A DNA stretch of 64,000 bases from an uncultured Flavobacteriaceae bacterium (GTDB lineage: Bacteria; Bacteroidota; Bacteroidia; Flavobacteriales; Flavobacteriaceae). The position numbers and the translations under genes were made by a program. The notes beneath the pieces are model-generated. The model was not told the origin of the DNA. It worked only from the letters and a program-made list of their open reading frames with translations, and searched no databases. Location of the stretch: assembly GCA_947493175.1 (NCBI GenBank), contig CANLQD010000007.1:124001-188000 (forward strand), in the 5' to 3' direction. Positions 18,443-26,853 of the stretch are shown here, in pieces; position 1 is the first letter of the stretch; each line of letters opens with the position of its first letter.

Positions 18443-19576
18443 ATGAGAAAAATAATTTTATCCGTCTTAGGCCTTTTGTTGATTGTTGGGGCCTATTTTG
18501 GAGCCAAGACAATAATAGCCAGTAAAAAAAGCTACAAACCCAAGGCGGAGAAGGTTGTTAAAACGGTGTTCACCGAGGTTGTGGAAAATGGTGCAGTACC
18601 TATTATAGTACCTGCAAACGGGAACCTTCGAGCCAAGAGAAGAGTAGAACTCTATTCGGAGGTACAGGGTGTTTTTCGCGGTGGCAACAAGCTTTTTAAA
18701 ACGGGAACGGCCTATCAAAAAGGGGAAGCTATCATACGAATAGATGCTTCTGAATATGCCGCTAGCGTACAATCGGCAAAAAGCAACCTATACAACCAAC
18801 TAACTTCGATCATGCCTGACCTACGGTTAGATTACCCAGACATTTTTCCGAAATGGGAAGCCTATCTCAAGGGCTTTGACCTAGCTAAAAGCACGCCCGA
18901 ACTCCCCGAAATGATAAGTGAAAAAGAAAAATTCTTTATCTCGGGCCGAGGAATACTAACCAGCTACTACAATGTCAAAAATTTAGAGCAGCGCCTTTCT
19001 AAATATCGCATTTCAGCACCTTTTCCCGGTGTGCTTACCGAAGCGTTGGTAACCGAGGGCACCTTGGTAAGATCGGGCCAAAAACTTGGGGAGTTCATTA
19101 ACACCGATGTTTATGAACTCGAAGTGGCTGTTAGTAAAACCTATAGTGATTTACTCAAAATAGGGGAAGAAGTAGAATTGACCAGTTTGGACAACAACAA
19201 AACCTACTCAGGTAAGGTGGTTCGGATCAATGGAAACATAGACCAGGCAACACAAACAATCAAAGCTTTTATCGAGGTTCGTGATAAGACTTTAAAAGAA
19301 GGGATGTACCTAGAAGCCAATCTAGACGCCAAAGAGGAACAAGATGCTATCGAGATTGACCGAAACCTCTTGCTAGAAAGCAATCAAATTTTTGTGGTAC
19401 GGGATTCTATTTTAGACCTAATCGATGTAAGACCCGTTTATTTTAGCGATAAGAAGGTAGTTATCAAAGAGGTTCCCGATGGTACTACCATTATGGCAAA
19501 ACCACTGATAGGGGCCTATACCGGAATGGCGGTCAAGATTTACAAGGAGAAAACCACCGACACTCAAGGATCATGA
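18443..19576 (+). CDS. RND efflux periplasmic adaptor (membrane fusion protein)
   Basis: 377 residues. A single N-terminal helix (IILSVLGLLLIVGAYFGAKTI) anchors it, followed by a HlyD/AcrA layout: a lipoyl-like half (VPANGNLRAKRRVELYSEVQG), a helical hairpin (about 100-180), the second lipoyl half (RISAPFPGVLTEALVTEGT) and a beta-barrel with GKVVRINGNIDQATQTIKAFIEV. It links the inner-membrane RND pump to TolC in the periplasm. The last four bases overlap the start of the RND gene (ATGA), indicating translational coupling. Confidence 0.92.
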   Translation: MRKIILSVLGLLLIVGAYFGAKTIIASKKSYKPKAEKVVKTVFTEVVENGAVPIIVPANGNLRAKRRVELYSEVQGVFRGGNKLFKTGTAYQKGEAIIRIDASEYAASVQSAKSNLYNQLTSIMPDLRLDYPDIFPKWEAYLKGFDLAKSTPELPEMISEKEKFFISGRGILTSYYNVKNLEQRLSKYRISAPFPGVLTEALVTEGTLVRSGQKLGEFINTDVYELEVAVSKTYSDLLKIGEEVELTSLDNNKTYSGKVVRINGNIDQATQTIKAFIEVRDKTLKEGMYLEANLDAKEEQDAIEIDRNLLLESNQIFVVRDSILDLIDVRPVYFSDKKVVIKEVPDGTTIMAKPLIGAYTGMAVKIYKEKTTDTQGS

Positions 19577-22500
19577 GAAAAATTATTTCCTACTTTATCA
19601 AATACCACGTAGCGGTCGATGTCATCGTTATTGCATTCTTGATTTTCGGAGTGGTCGGGGCACTGTCGCTGAAGTCTTCCTTTTTCCCTTTGACCGAGTC
19701 CAAGAATATCCTAATAACCGTTACCTATCCCGGTGCCTCCCCCCAAGAAGTGGAAGAGGGTATCGTGTTAAAAATAGAAGATAATCTAAAGGGACTCGAA
19801 GGGGTAGATCGAGTTACTTCTACCTCGAGGGAAAATAGCGGTAGTATCAATGTTGAAATCGAAAAGGGGCGTGATATCGATTTCATGCTCCTCGAAGTTA
19901 AAAATGCCGTAGACCGTGTGCCCACTTTTCCGGGCGGTATGGAACCATTGATTGTTTCCAAGCTCGAAGCGGTGCGGCCTACGATCAGTTTTGCGGTCAG
20001 CGGTGAAAAAATTCCGTTGGCGACCCTCAAACAAATTGGCCGTCAAATAGAAAATGACATTCGCGCGATCGATGGTATTTCCCAAATCGAAATCACAGGA
20101 TATCCGGAAGAAGAAATTGAAATCGCCGTAAACGAAAACAACCTGCTGGCCTACGACATTTCGTTCAACGAAGTCGCTACTGCCGTTGGCAATGCAAATA
20201 TTTTGGTCACCGGCGGAAATATCAAAACCGATGCAGAGGAATATCTGATTCGTGCCAATAATCGTTCGTACTACGGTGATGAACTTTCGAACATTGTAGT
20301 CAAAGCAGATCCTTCAGGGCGTACCATACGTTTAAAAGATGTGGCACGTATTAGAGACCGTTTTTCAGAAACTCCCAATGCCACTTACTTTAACGGCAAT
20401 CTATCGGTCAACGCAACTATTACCAGCACCAACACCGAAGATCTTATCGGCTCGGCCGAGAAAGTGAAGGAATATATCGAGGAGTTTAACCAAAAGTACG
20501 ACAACGTGCAGCTCGATGTCGTCCGAGACCTCTCTACCACCCTTACCCAACGTACTAAATTGCTCACCGAAAACGCAATTATGGGAATGGCCTTGGTACT
20601 CATATTCCTGTCGCTCTTTCTAAATACAAGGTTGGCGTTTTGGGTGGCCTTTGGCCTGCCTATATCCTTTTTGGGCATGTTTGTTTTTGCCAGCTATTTC
20701 AACGTGACCATCAATGTACTTTCCCTGTTCGGAATGATCATCGTCATCGGTATTCTGGTTGATGACGGCATTGTGATTGCCGAGAATATTTATCAACATT
20801 ATGAAAAGGGCAAATCACCCATACAAGCGGCGATTGACGGCACTTTGGAGGTGATTCCCCCTATTGTATCGGCCATTATTACTACGCTTTTGGCCTTTTC
20901 GATATTTCTATTTCTAGATGGCAGAATAGGGGATTTCTTCGGGGAAGTCTCCGTCATTGTTATTCTGACCTTGGTCGTATCCTTAATCGAAGCGCTTATT
21001 ATACTCCCCGCTCACTTGGCGCATTCCAAGGCCTTACAGGCCCAGGATAAAAGACCGAAAACAGGGATTGCCCGAGCATTTGCAAAATTAAGGGTCATCA
21101 ACAAATCAGGAGATCGTTTCATGGCTTGGATGCGCGATAAATCGTACAGTCCGGCCTTAAAGTTTGCTTTGAATAATAAGCTACTGACCTTTTCCCTCTT
21201 CGCGGCCGCTTTGATACTCACCTTCGGTTCTATAGGTGGCGGCATTATTCGTACAGCCTTTTTTCCGAGAATTGCAAGTGACCGGGTTCAGGTAGAACTG
21301 TTGATGCCAAACGGCACCAATGAAAAAGTGACGGATTCTATCATCAGCCTTATTGAAGAAAAATCGGAAATTGTCAATCAAGAACTCACGGAACAGTATC
21401 TAAAAGGAACGGACAAGATCCTGTTTGAAAATGTCATCAAAAATGTTGGTCCAGGTTCTTCCGCAGCTACTTTGGTCATAAATCTATTACCAGGGGAAGA
21501 ACGACCCGATGCGATTCGTGCAGACTTGATCACGAGTAGGCTTCGGGAACTAGTGGGGCCAGTAGTCGGCATAGAGAGTCTTATCTACGGATCTGGAGGC
21601 AACTTCGGAGGTGATCCCGTATCAGTATCGCTCTTGGGCAACAATATTCAAGAACTCAAAGCGGCCAAAAAAGAATTGAAAGACGCCTTATTGAACAATT
21701 CCGCTTTGAAGGATATTGCGGATAACGACCCCGCCGGAATCAAGGAAATTAGGTTAGAACTTAAAGAAAATGCCTATTTGTTAGGTTTGGATTTGCGTAC
21801 GGTCATGAACCAAGTACGTGCCGGTTTCTTTGGAGCACAAGCACAACGTTTTCAACGCGGACAGGACGAAATTAGGGTTTGGGTGCGTTACGACCGGGAC
21901 AACCGCTCCTCGATCGCCGATTTGGACGAAATGCGCATTGCAACACCAAGTGGCAGTCGCGTTCCCTTAAAAGAAATTGCAAGCTACTCGATTGAACGGG
22001 GAGATGTCGCCATTAATCGATTGGAAGGGCAACGTGAGATACAGATTTCTGCCGACCTCAAAGACGCCAAAGCAACCAGCCCGGTCGACGTCATGAACGA
22101 GATCAAAACGGTTGTCATGCCAGAGATACAGTCGAAGTATCCTACGGTAACCGCATCGTACGAAGGCCAGAACCGGGAACGGAACAAGCTTTTTGATTCC
22201 CTGGGTTTTGTAGGACTTTCGGTGTTGGTATTGATTTATATTACCATTGCCTTCACCTTTAGAAGTTTTAGTCAACCATTGATGCTGTTGCTGTTGGTCC
22301 CTTTTAGCCTTACTGCTGTAGCATGGGGGCATTGGATCCATGACTTCCCCATCAATATCCTTTCAATGCTTGGAATTATCGCCTTGATCGGGATCATGGT
22401 CAATGACGGTCTGGTGCTTATAGGAAAATTCAATAATAACCTTCGACAGGGGATGTCATTTGACGATGCTATTTATGAAGCTGGTCGTTCTCGTTTCCGG

Positions 22501-22890
22501 GCCATATTCCTTACTTCATTGACAACCATAGCCGGTTTGGCCCCTTTGATGCTGGAAACAAGCCGACAAGCACAATTCTTGATCCCAATGGCCATTTCCA
22601 TTGCCTATGGTATTGGTTTTGCGACCCTCCTTACGTTGATTATGCTTCCACTATTCCTATCGTTCAGCAACAACATAAAGGTGGGGACAAAATGGCTGAA
22701 AACCGGTACTACCATTACCAAGGAAGAAGTAGAACGTGCCATTAAAGAACAGAAAGAAGAAGCTCATATGAGCGAGAGTAACAACGGTCATTTGAACGGT
22801 ACATCCCAGGAAATTCAAGAACGCGAATTACTCGAAAACAGTGAACTATATAAAAAAAGTACAACAGAGACTCCTATAGAGAACCACTAA
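19573..22890 (+). CDS. RND-family efflux transporter (AcrB/MMPL-type permease)
   Basis: 1105 residues, normal for this superfamily. An N-terminal membrane helix is followed by a periplasmic porter domain (TYPGASPQEVEEGIVLKIED; TITSTNTEDLIGSAEKV), then the membrane block with the TM4 acidic pair in VIGILVDDGIVIAENIYQHYEKG. The same order repeats in the second half, with IGIMVNDGLVLIGKFNNN. It is a proton-driven drug/metabolite exporter in a MarR-MFP-RND-TolC operon; the substrate is unknown. An unusual feature is a charged cytoplasmic tail of about 50 residues after the last helix (rich in Glu, Lys and Asn) with no recognised domain. Confidence 0.93.
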   Translation: MRKIISYFIKYHVAVDVIVIAFLIFGVVGALSLKSSFFPLTESKNILITVTYPGASPQEVEEGIVLKIEDNLKGLEGVDRVTSTSRENSGSINVEIEKGRDIDFMLLEVKNAVDRVPTFPGGMEPLIVSKLEAVRPTISFAVSGEKIPLATLKQIGRQIENDIRAIDGISQIEITGYPEEEIEIAVNENNLLAYDISFNEVATAVGNANILVTGGNIKTDAEEYLIRANNRSYYGDELSNIVVKADPSGRTIRLKDVARIRDRFSETPNATYFNGNLSVNATITSTNTEDLIGSAEKVKEYIEEFNQKYDNVQLDVVRDLSTTLTQRTKLLTENAIMGMALVLIFLSLFLNTRLAFWVAFGLPISFLGMFVFASYFNVTINVLSLFGMIIVIGILVDDGIVIAENIYQHYEKGKSPIQAAIDGTLEVIPPIVSAIITTLLAFSIFLFLDGRIGDFFGEVSVIVILTLVVSLIEALIILPAHLAHSKALQAQDKRPKTGIARAFAKLRVINKSGDRFMAWMRDKSYSPALKFALNNKLLTFSLFAAALILTFGSIGGGIIRTAFFPRIASDRVQVELLMPNGTNEKVTDSIISLIEEKSEIVNQELTEQYLKGTDKILFENVIKNVGPGSSAATLVINLLPGEERPDAIRADLITSRLRELVGPVVGIESLIYGSGGNFGGDPVSVSLLGNNIQELKAAKKELKDALLNNSALKDIADNDPAGIKEIRLELKENAYLLGLDLRTVMNQVRAGFFGAQAQRFQRGQDEIRVWVRYDRDNRSSIADLDEMRIATPSGSRVPLKEIASYSIERGDVAINRLEGQREIQISADLKDAKATSPVDVMNEIKTVVMPEIQSKYPTVTASYEGQNRERNKLFDSLGFVGLSVLVLIYITIAFTFRSFSQPLMLLLLVPFSLTAVAWGHWIHDFPINILSMLGIIALIGIMVNDGLVLIGKFNNNLRQGMSFDDAIYEAGRSRFRAIFLTSLTTIAGLAPLMLETSRQAQFLIPMAISIAYGIGFATLLTLIMLPLFLSFSNNIKVGTKWLKTGTTITKEEVERAIKEQKEEAHMSESNNGHLNGTSQEIQERELLENSELYKKSTTETPIENH

Positions 22891-22894
22891 CCAC

Positions 22895-24289
22895 ATGAGA
22901 AAAACGTTTATACTGCTCCTACTTTTTTTCGTAGGGTCTTCATCTTTTTTTGCGCAAGAGAAACTACTATCCAAACAAGAGGCTTTCACCTTGGCGTTGG
23001 AAAACAATTTTGGCATTGAGGTAGCAAAAAATCAGGCGGAAATAGCGAAGAACAACCAAAATATTCTCAATTCGGGGTTTTTACCTACCCTTACAGGAAC
23101 TGCCGGAGCCAACTACCAACGGGACGATTCGACCTTCGAATTTCCCGGACAGTTTCTCAGCGACCCGGATACCAACGAACCGTTGATAGATGAGGCGACC
23201 GGAGAACCCGTTCCCAGACCGGATGCAGACCTTTACAAGGCAGAGGCGCAGCGATACAATGCCGCCCTACAGGCGAACTACACCCTTTTTGACGGGCTCG
23301 GTAGGTTCTACAACTACAAACGGCTCAAAGAGGAATACCAGCTCAGCGAGCTGCAAGCCCGCGAGACCATCGAGAACACCATGCTACAGTTATTTAGTGT
23401 GTATTTTGAAGTGGCCAGGCTAACCGAAAACGAACGTGTGCTTCAAGAAGCCCTGGAAGTTTCGACCCAGCGAATCAAACGCGCGGAATATGCTTTTGAG
23501 TACGGTCAAAATACAAAATTAGATATACTAAATGCCCAAGTCGATGTGACCAATGACAGCATTAACCTGATCAATAACCTACAACTATTAGAGAACACCA
23601 AACGGGACCTGAATGTACTGCTCAATCAAGATTTGGACGCCCTATTTGCAGTAGACACTTTGGTCAGTTTTATACCCGAACTTCAATTAGAAGAATATGT
23701 CTCGAAAGCCGATTTGAATAATGTGGCCCTCCTACAGACCGAAAGAAATGTGGCCATTACCGATTATGACATCCGAGTCAGTAAATCGGGATATCTGCCT
23801 GCCATTAACCTAAATGGGTCTTACGGTTGGAATCTGAACAACAACGCCCCAGGAGCTTTTTTCCCGGGAGTGAATGTGAACAACACCCGTAATTTTGGTT
23901 TGGGGGCGACCCTTACGTGGAACCTTTTTGACGGCGGCGGCACCATGGTGCGGGTCAAAAATGCCAAGTTGGCCCGTAAAAATCAGGAGCTTTTGAAAAA
24001 ACAGGTATTGTTGGAGGTTCAGCGGGATATCAAAAACGCCTTGGCCAATTATAAAAATCGCCTGAATATCTATGAAATCCAAGAACAAAACGTACTAACC
24101 AATCAGAATAATTTTGAAAGGTCTAAAGAGCAGTTTCAATTGGGGCGAATTACGTCTATCGAATTCCGACAGGCACAAATCAACCTGTTGAATGCCCAAA
24201 CCAATAAGAACCTGGCCAAGTACGACGCCAAACTGGCAGAATTACAACTGCTACAATTGACGGGACAATTACTCAACGTGGATTTTTAG
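22895..24289 (+). CDS. TolC-family outer-membrane efflux protein
   Basis: 464 residues. The signal peptide ends in FFAQE. Two OEP repeats of long amphipathic helices and membrane strands follow, with typical segments (LSKQEAFTLALENNFGIEVAKN; GQNTKLDILNAQVDVTND; LGRITSIEFRQAQINLLNAQTN). It forms the outer-membrane channel of the RND pump, whose stop is 4 bp upstream. It is the last gene of the operon; no strong terminator is visible before the heptamer repeat array. Confidence 0.93.
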   Translation: MRKTFILLLLFFVGSSSFFAQEKLLSKQEAFTLALENNFGIEVAKNQAEIAKNNQNILNSGFLPTLTGTAGANYQRDDSTFEFPGQFLSDPDTNEPLIDEATGEPVPRPDADLYKAEAQRYNAALQANYTLFDGLGRFYNYKRLKEEYQLSELQARETIENTMLQLFSVYFEVARLTENERVLQEALEVSTQRIKRAEYAFEYGQNTKLDILNAQVDVTNDSINLINNLQLLENTKRDLNVLLNQDLDALFAVDTLVSFIPELQLEEYVSKADLNNVALLQTERNVAITDYDIRVSKSGYLPAINLNGSYGWNLNNNAPGAFFPGVNVNNTRNFGLGATLTWNLFDGGGTMVRVKNAKLARKNQELLKKQVLLEVQRDIKNALANYKNRLNIYEIQEQNVLTNQNNFERSKEQFQLGRITSIEFRQAQINLLNAQTNKNLAKYDAKLAELQLLQLTGQLLNVDF

Positions 24290-24378
24290 AGCGTGGATGA
24301 AAATGGACAAAAGAACGAAGGAGAGAATAGAGAAGAGATAAAAGAGCATACATCCAAAATTTTAACCCTTAATCCTTG

Positions 24379-24448
24379 ACTCCTAACTCCTAACTCCTAA
24401 CTCCTAACTCCTAACTCCTAACTCCTAACTCCTAACTCCTAACTCCTA
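24379..24448. repeat. Ten perfect tandem copies of the 7-bp unit ACTCCTA
   Basis: From 24379 to 24448 the heptamer ACTCCTA repeats ten times without a mismatch, preceded by degenerate copies (AACCCTTAATCCTTG). The array ends 4 bp before the ATG of the CPXCG gene and so forms its leader. Seven is not a multiple of three, and the complementary strand reads TAGGAGT. Such perfect arrays usually vary in copy number by slippage, which here would change leader length or promoter spacing rather than a coding frame. Confidence 0.95.
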
Positions 24449-24452
24449 AAAG

Positions 24453-24635
24453 ATGTACGAACATTTTTTTCAATGCCCCTATTGTTGGGAAGAAATTTCC
24501 ATGCTACTAGACCCCTCGATTACCAAACAAACCTATGTGGAAGACTGTGAGGTTTGCTGCAACCCTATTGAGGTAAGCCCGGAATTCGAGGAAAACGAAT
24601 TGGTGGGTTTTAGAGCTCGGGATATAGAACAATAG
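24453..24635 (+). CDS. CPXCG-motif cysteine-rich zinc-binding protein
   Basis: 60 residues. Two cysteine pairs (CPYC at 8-11, and C32 with C35/C36 in DCEVCC) form a probable zinc knuckle, followed by an acidic tail. This matches the small CPXCG family found in many Proteobacteria and Bacteroidetes, whose function is not established. Its start codon lies immediately after the heptamer array, and an MFS gene follows 87 bp downstream on the same strand. Confidence 0.82.
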   Translation: MYEHFFQCPYCWEEISMLLDPSITKQTYVEDCEVCCNPIEVSPEFEENELVGFRARDIEQ

Positions 24636-24722
24636 TTGCGTTCATTATTATTTTTTAAGGGAGCCCTTAGAAGATACTACAGGTTTGCGTATTTTTAAAA
24701 TCAATCCCGCTGAAAAGCTCCT

Positions 24723-26069
24723 ATGAAACTGACGTCCCTGATTCCCGCCAAGATATTCCCGATCCTTTTGGTAAATTTTATCGGCATTCTAGGATACAGT
24801 ATCGTCATTCCCATTCTTATTTTTATCGTAATCGATATGGGTGGCAATGGCTTTATCTATGGAATCCTTGGTGCTATGTATCCCTTCTTTCAATTTATAG
24901 GAGCGCCCATCTTGGGCAGCCTCTCGGATCGTATCGGAAGAAAGAAGGTATTGGTGTTAAGCCAAGCTGGCACCTTTGTAGCTTGGATGCTTTTTTTATT
25001 GGCATTTCTCCTTCCAAAAACCACATTGTGGAGCCAAAATACCGAATTGACAGGAAATTACGTGATGACCCTACCGCTCATACTCATTTTTGTGGCACGA
25101 ATTTTCGATGGTTTTACGGGAGGTAATGTTTCTGTTGCCAACGCCTACTTATCCGATATTTCAACCGACGAAGACCGCAACAAGAATTTTGGAAAAATGG
25201 GGGCTTCCACCAGTACCGGTTTTGTGCTGGGCCCCGCAGTGGCCGGTTTGTTGGCATCGACTTATTTGGGTGAAACGCTGCCGCTTATTTTAGCCGCTAT
25301 TATTTCCCTAATCGCCATTTTTGTCATCAGTACACGGCTTACAGAGAGTAATCCTTGTGTCGTTGATACGGCAGGTCTAGATACCAATACCTTTCGACGG
25401 TTCTTTCAAGTAGAACATAAAGACTGTTATCAAGAAGGCGATATCGAGGCCAATCCTGAGAAGAAAGGCTGGACCACTGTTTTGAAACAACCTGGTATCC
25501 CCTTGCTTTATACCGTATACTTTTTAACCTTCTTGGCGTTTAGTCTTTTTTATGCCGGTCTTCCTATTTATGCGAGCACCTTGCTCGAATGGTCTGCTAC
25601 CGACCTTGGTATTTTCTTGGCCTATTCAAGTCTTATCATGATTTTAGTACAGGGTCCGCTGTTGTCCCGATTGTCCGACCGTTTTTCAAACGAGGCTTTG
25701 ATTCTCGTAGGTTCTGTGTTTTTGACCTGTAGTTTCCTATTACTTTCCATACAAAACCTAATGGTGCTATATCTAGCCAACACCCTGTTATCTATAGGGA
25801 ACGGCCTTATGTGGCCCAGCTTTTTATCGCTCCTGGCACGCTCAGGGAGTCCCAAAATGCAAGGTGCCATTCAAGGCTATGGCAATAGCATGGGTAGTTT
25901 TGCCAGTATGTTAGGCTTGATTTTAGGCGGACTCCTTTTTGAAAACATCACGACGATGACCTTCTTTATAGGAGGCATGGTCTTTATAATCATTACGATT
26001 TTAATGACCATCAACTTTTTGCAGCGAAAGAAGAAGACCAAGAAGACGGTAGCACCTTCCACCGCATAG
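24723..26069 (+). CDS. MFS transporter, TetA/TCR-like drug exporter type
   Basis: 448 residues with about twelve hydrophobic helices. Motif A after TM2 (GSLSDRIGRKKVLVLSQ) and a motif C-like GASTSTGFVLGPAVAGLLA in TM5 indicate a proton-coupled exporter of the TetA/tetracycline-resistance-like group. A central soluble loop (about 215-255) contains CVVD and DCYQEG. A basic, Thr-rich C-terminus ends the protein. The substrate is unknown and there is no direct evidence for antibiotic resistance. Confidence 0.85.
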   Translation: MKLTSLIPAKIFPILLVNFIGILGYSIVIPILIFIVIDMGGNGFIYGILGAMYPFFQFIGAPILGSLSDRIGRKKVLVLSQAGTFVAWMLFLLAFLLPKTTLWSQNTELTGNYVMTLPLILIFVARIFDGFTGGNVSVANAYLSDISTDEDRNKNFGKMGASTSTGFVLGPAVAGLLASTYLGETLPLILAAIISLIAIFVISTRLTESNPCVVDTAGLDTNTFRRFFQVEHKDCYQEGDIEANPEKKGWTTVLKQPGIPLLYTVYFLTFLAFSLFYAGLPIYASTLLEWSATDLGIFLAYSSLIMILVQGPLLSRLSDRFSNEALILVGSVFLTCSFLLLSIQNLMVLYLANTLLSIGNGLMWPSFLSLLARSGSPKMQGAIQGYGNSMGSFASMLGLILGGLLFENITTMTFFIGGMVFIIITILMTINFLQRKKKTKKTVAPSTA

Positions 26070-26095
26070 AGGGTAACGAACGGGCTAAAAGGATA

Positions 26096-26542
26096 TTATT
26101 CTTTTTTTAATACACCCTCACCATAGAATTGAACCAACTGATCGATCCATGATGCAGGGATTTCGATCTTTTTAAGACTCCGGTAGTCATATGCTACCAA
26201 TACACTGTTTGAAATAGCCACCAACCGCTCATTGGTTTGGCTGTAAACCTTTCCTAAACAGGCAATTTTATATTCTTGTATATGGGCAACGTCATAGGTG
26301 ACCACCACATCGTCTGGATAGGTAACAGGAAATATATACTTACAATCATGCCAAGCCAATATGGGAGCAATTTCTTTAAAGTCTAGCGTACCGGAATTCA
26401 ATTTAAGGAATAGTTCTAAACGAGCAGACTCCAACCAACGTAAATAAACAATATTGTTCACATGCTGGGCGGCATCCATATCGCCCCATTGCACCTGTGT
26501 TTGAAAAGTCGCAAAAGAATCGGCTATCTCACCATTTTTCAT
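26096..26542 (-). CDS. Acyl-CoA thioesterase, hotdog 4HBT family
   Basis: 148 residues from the ATG at 26540-26542 (MKNGEIADSF...); in-frame starts further up (to 26584) would add a short hydrophobic leader and are less likely. The hotdog signature VQWGDMDAAQHVNNIVYLRWLESARLELF contains the catalytic Asp of 4-hydroxybenzoyl-CoA-type thioesterases. It probably hydrolyses short or aromatic acyl-CoA in the cytoplasm. It is convergent with the MFS gene. Upstream, 26561-26853 shows no gene, only AT-rich sequence that should hold the promoters of this gene and of the PUL regulator. Confidence 0.85.
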   Translation of the reverse strand: MKNGEIADSFATFQTQVQWGDMDAAQHVNNIVYLRWLESARLELFLKLNSGTLDFKEIAPILAWHDCKYIFPVTYPDDVVVTYDVAHIQEYKIACLGKVYSQTNERLVAISNSVLVAYDYRSLKKIEIPASWIDQLVQFYGEGVLKKE

Positions 26543-26853
26543 CGTAGGCGGGTATACCATGAAGATAGTAAAGAAATGTAGCATTGTTCAACTCAATTGG
26601 AAAATATCAATAGTAACAGGTGACTTTTTGCTATATTCATTCTACAAATAAACGCTGTCATTGAATTAATGAACTTGTCTTGAGTTGTTGTTTGGAACCG
26701 GGAACAAAGGCTTTTGTACCCTAATGAAGTTATTTTTTGGTTGCATAGCCATATGCTATAGAGACTAAAAATGGCAAAATTAGGGTCCAGAATGCGAAAT
26801 TCGCAGATAAAAGAGCAACTCAAGACGAGTTCGATAGTTCTTGACTGAACCCC

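Noticed and set aside
24290..24448. Heptamer array considered as a CRISPR-like or coding repeat
   Set aside because: Units are contiguous with no spacers, and the 7-bp period with TAA in one frame cannot encode a repeat protein.
26745..26759. ATAGC-CATAT-GCTAT inverted repeat upstream of the PUL regulator
   Set aside because: 5-bp arms in AT-rich DNA are expected by chance; no supporting second site.
26593..26823. Minus-strand 76-codon frame in the gap between the thioesterase and the PUL regulator
   Set aside because: Cys/Phe/Ser-rich composition without domain features; it occupies the presumed promoter region and looks like noise.
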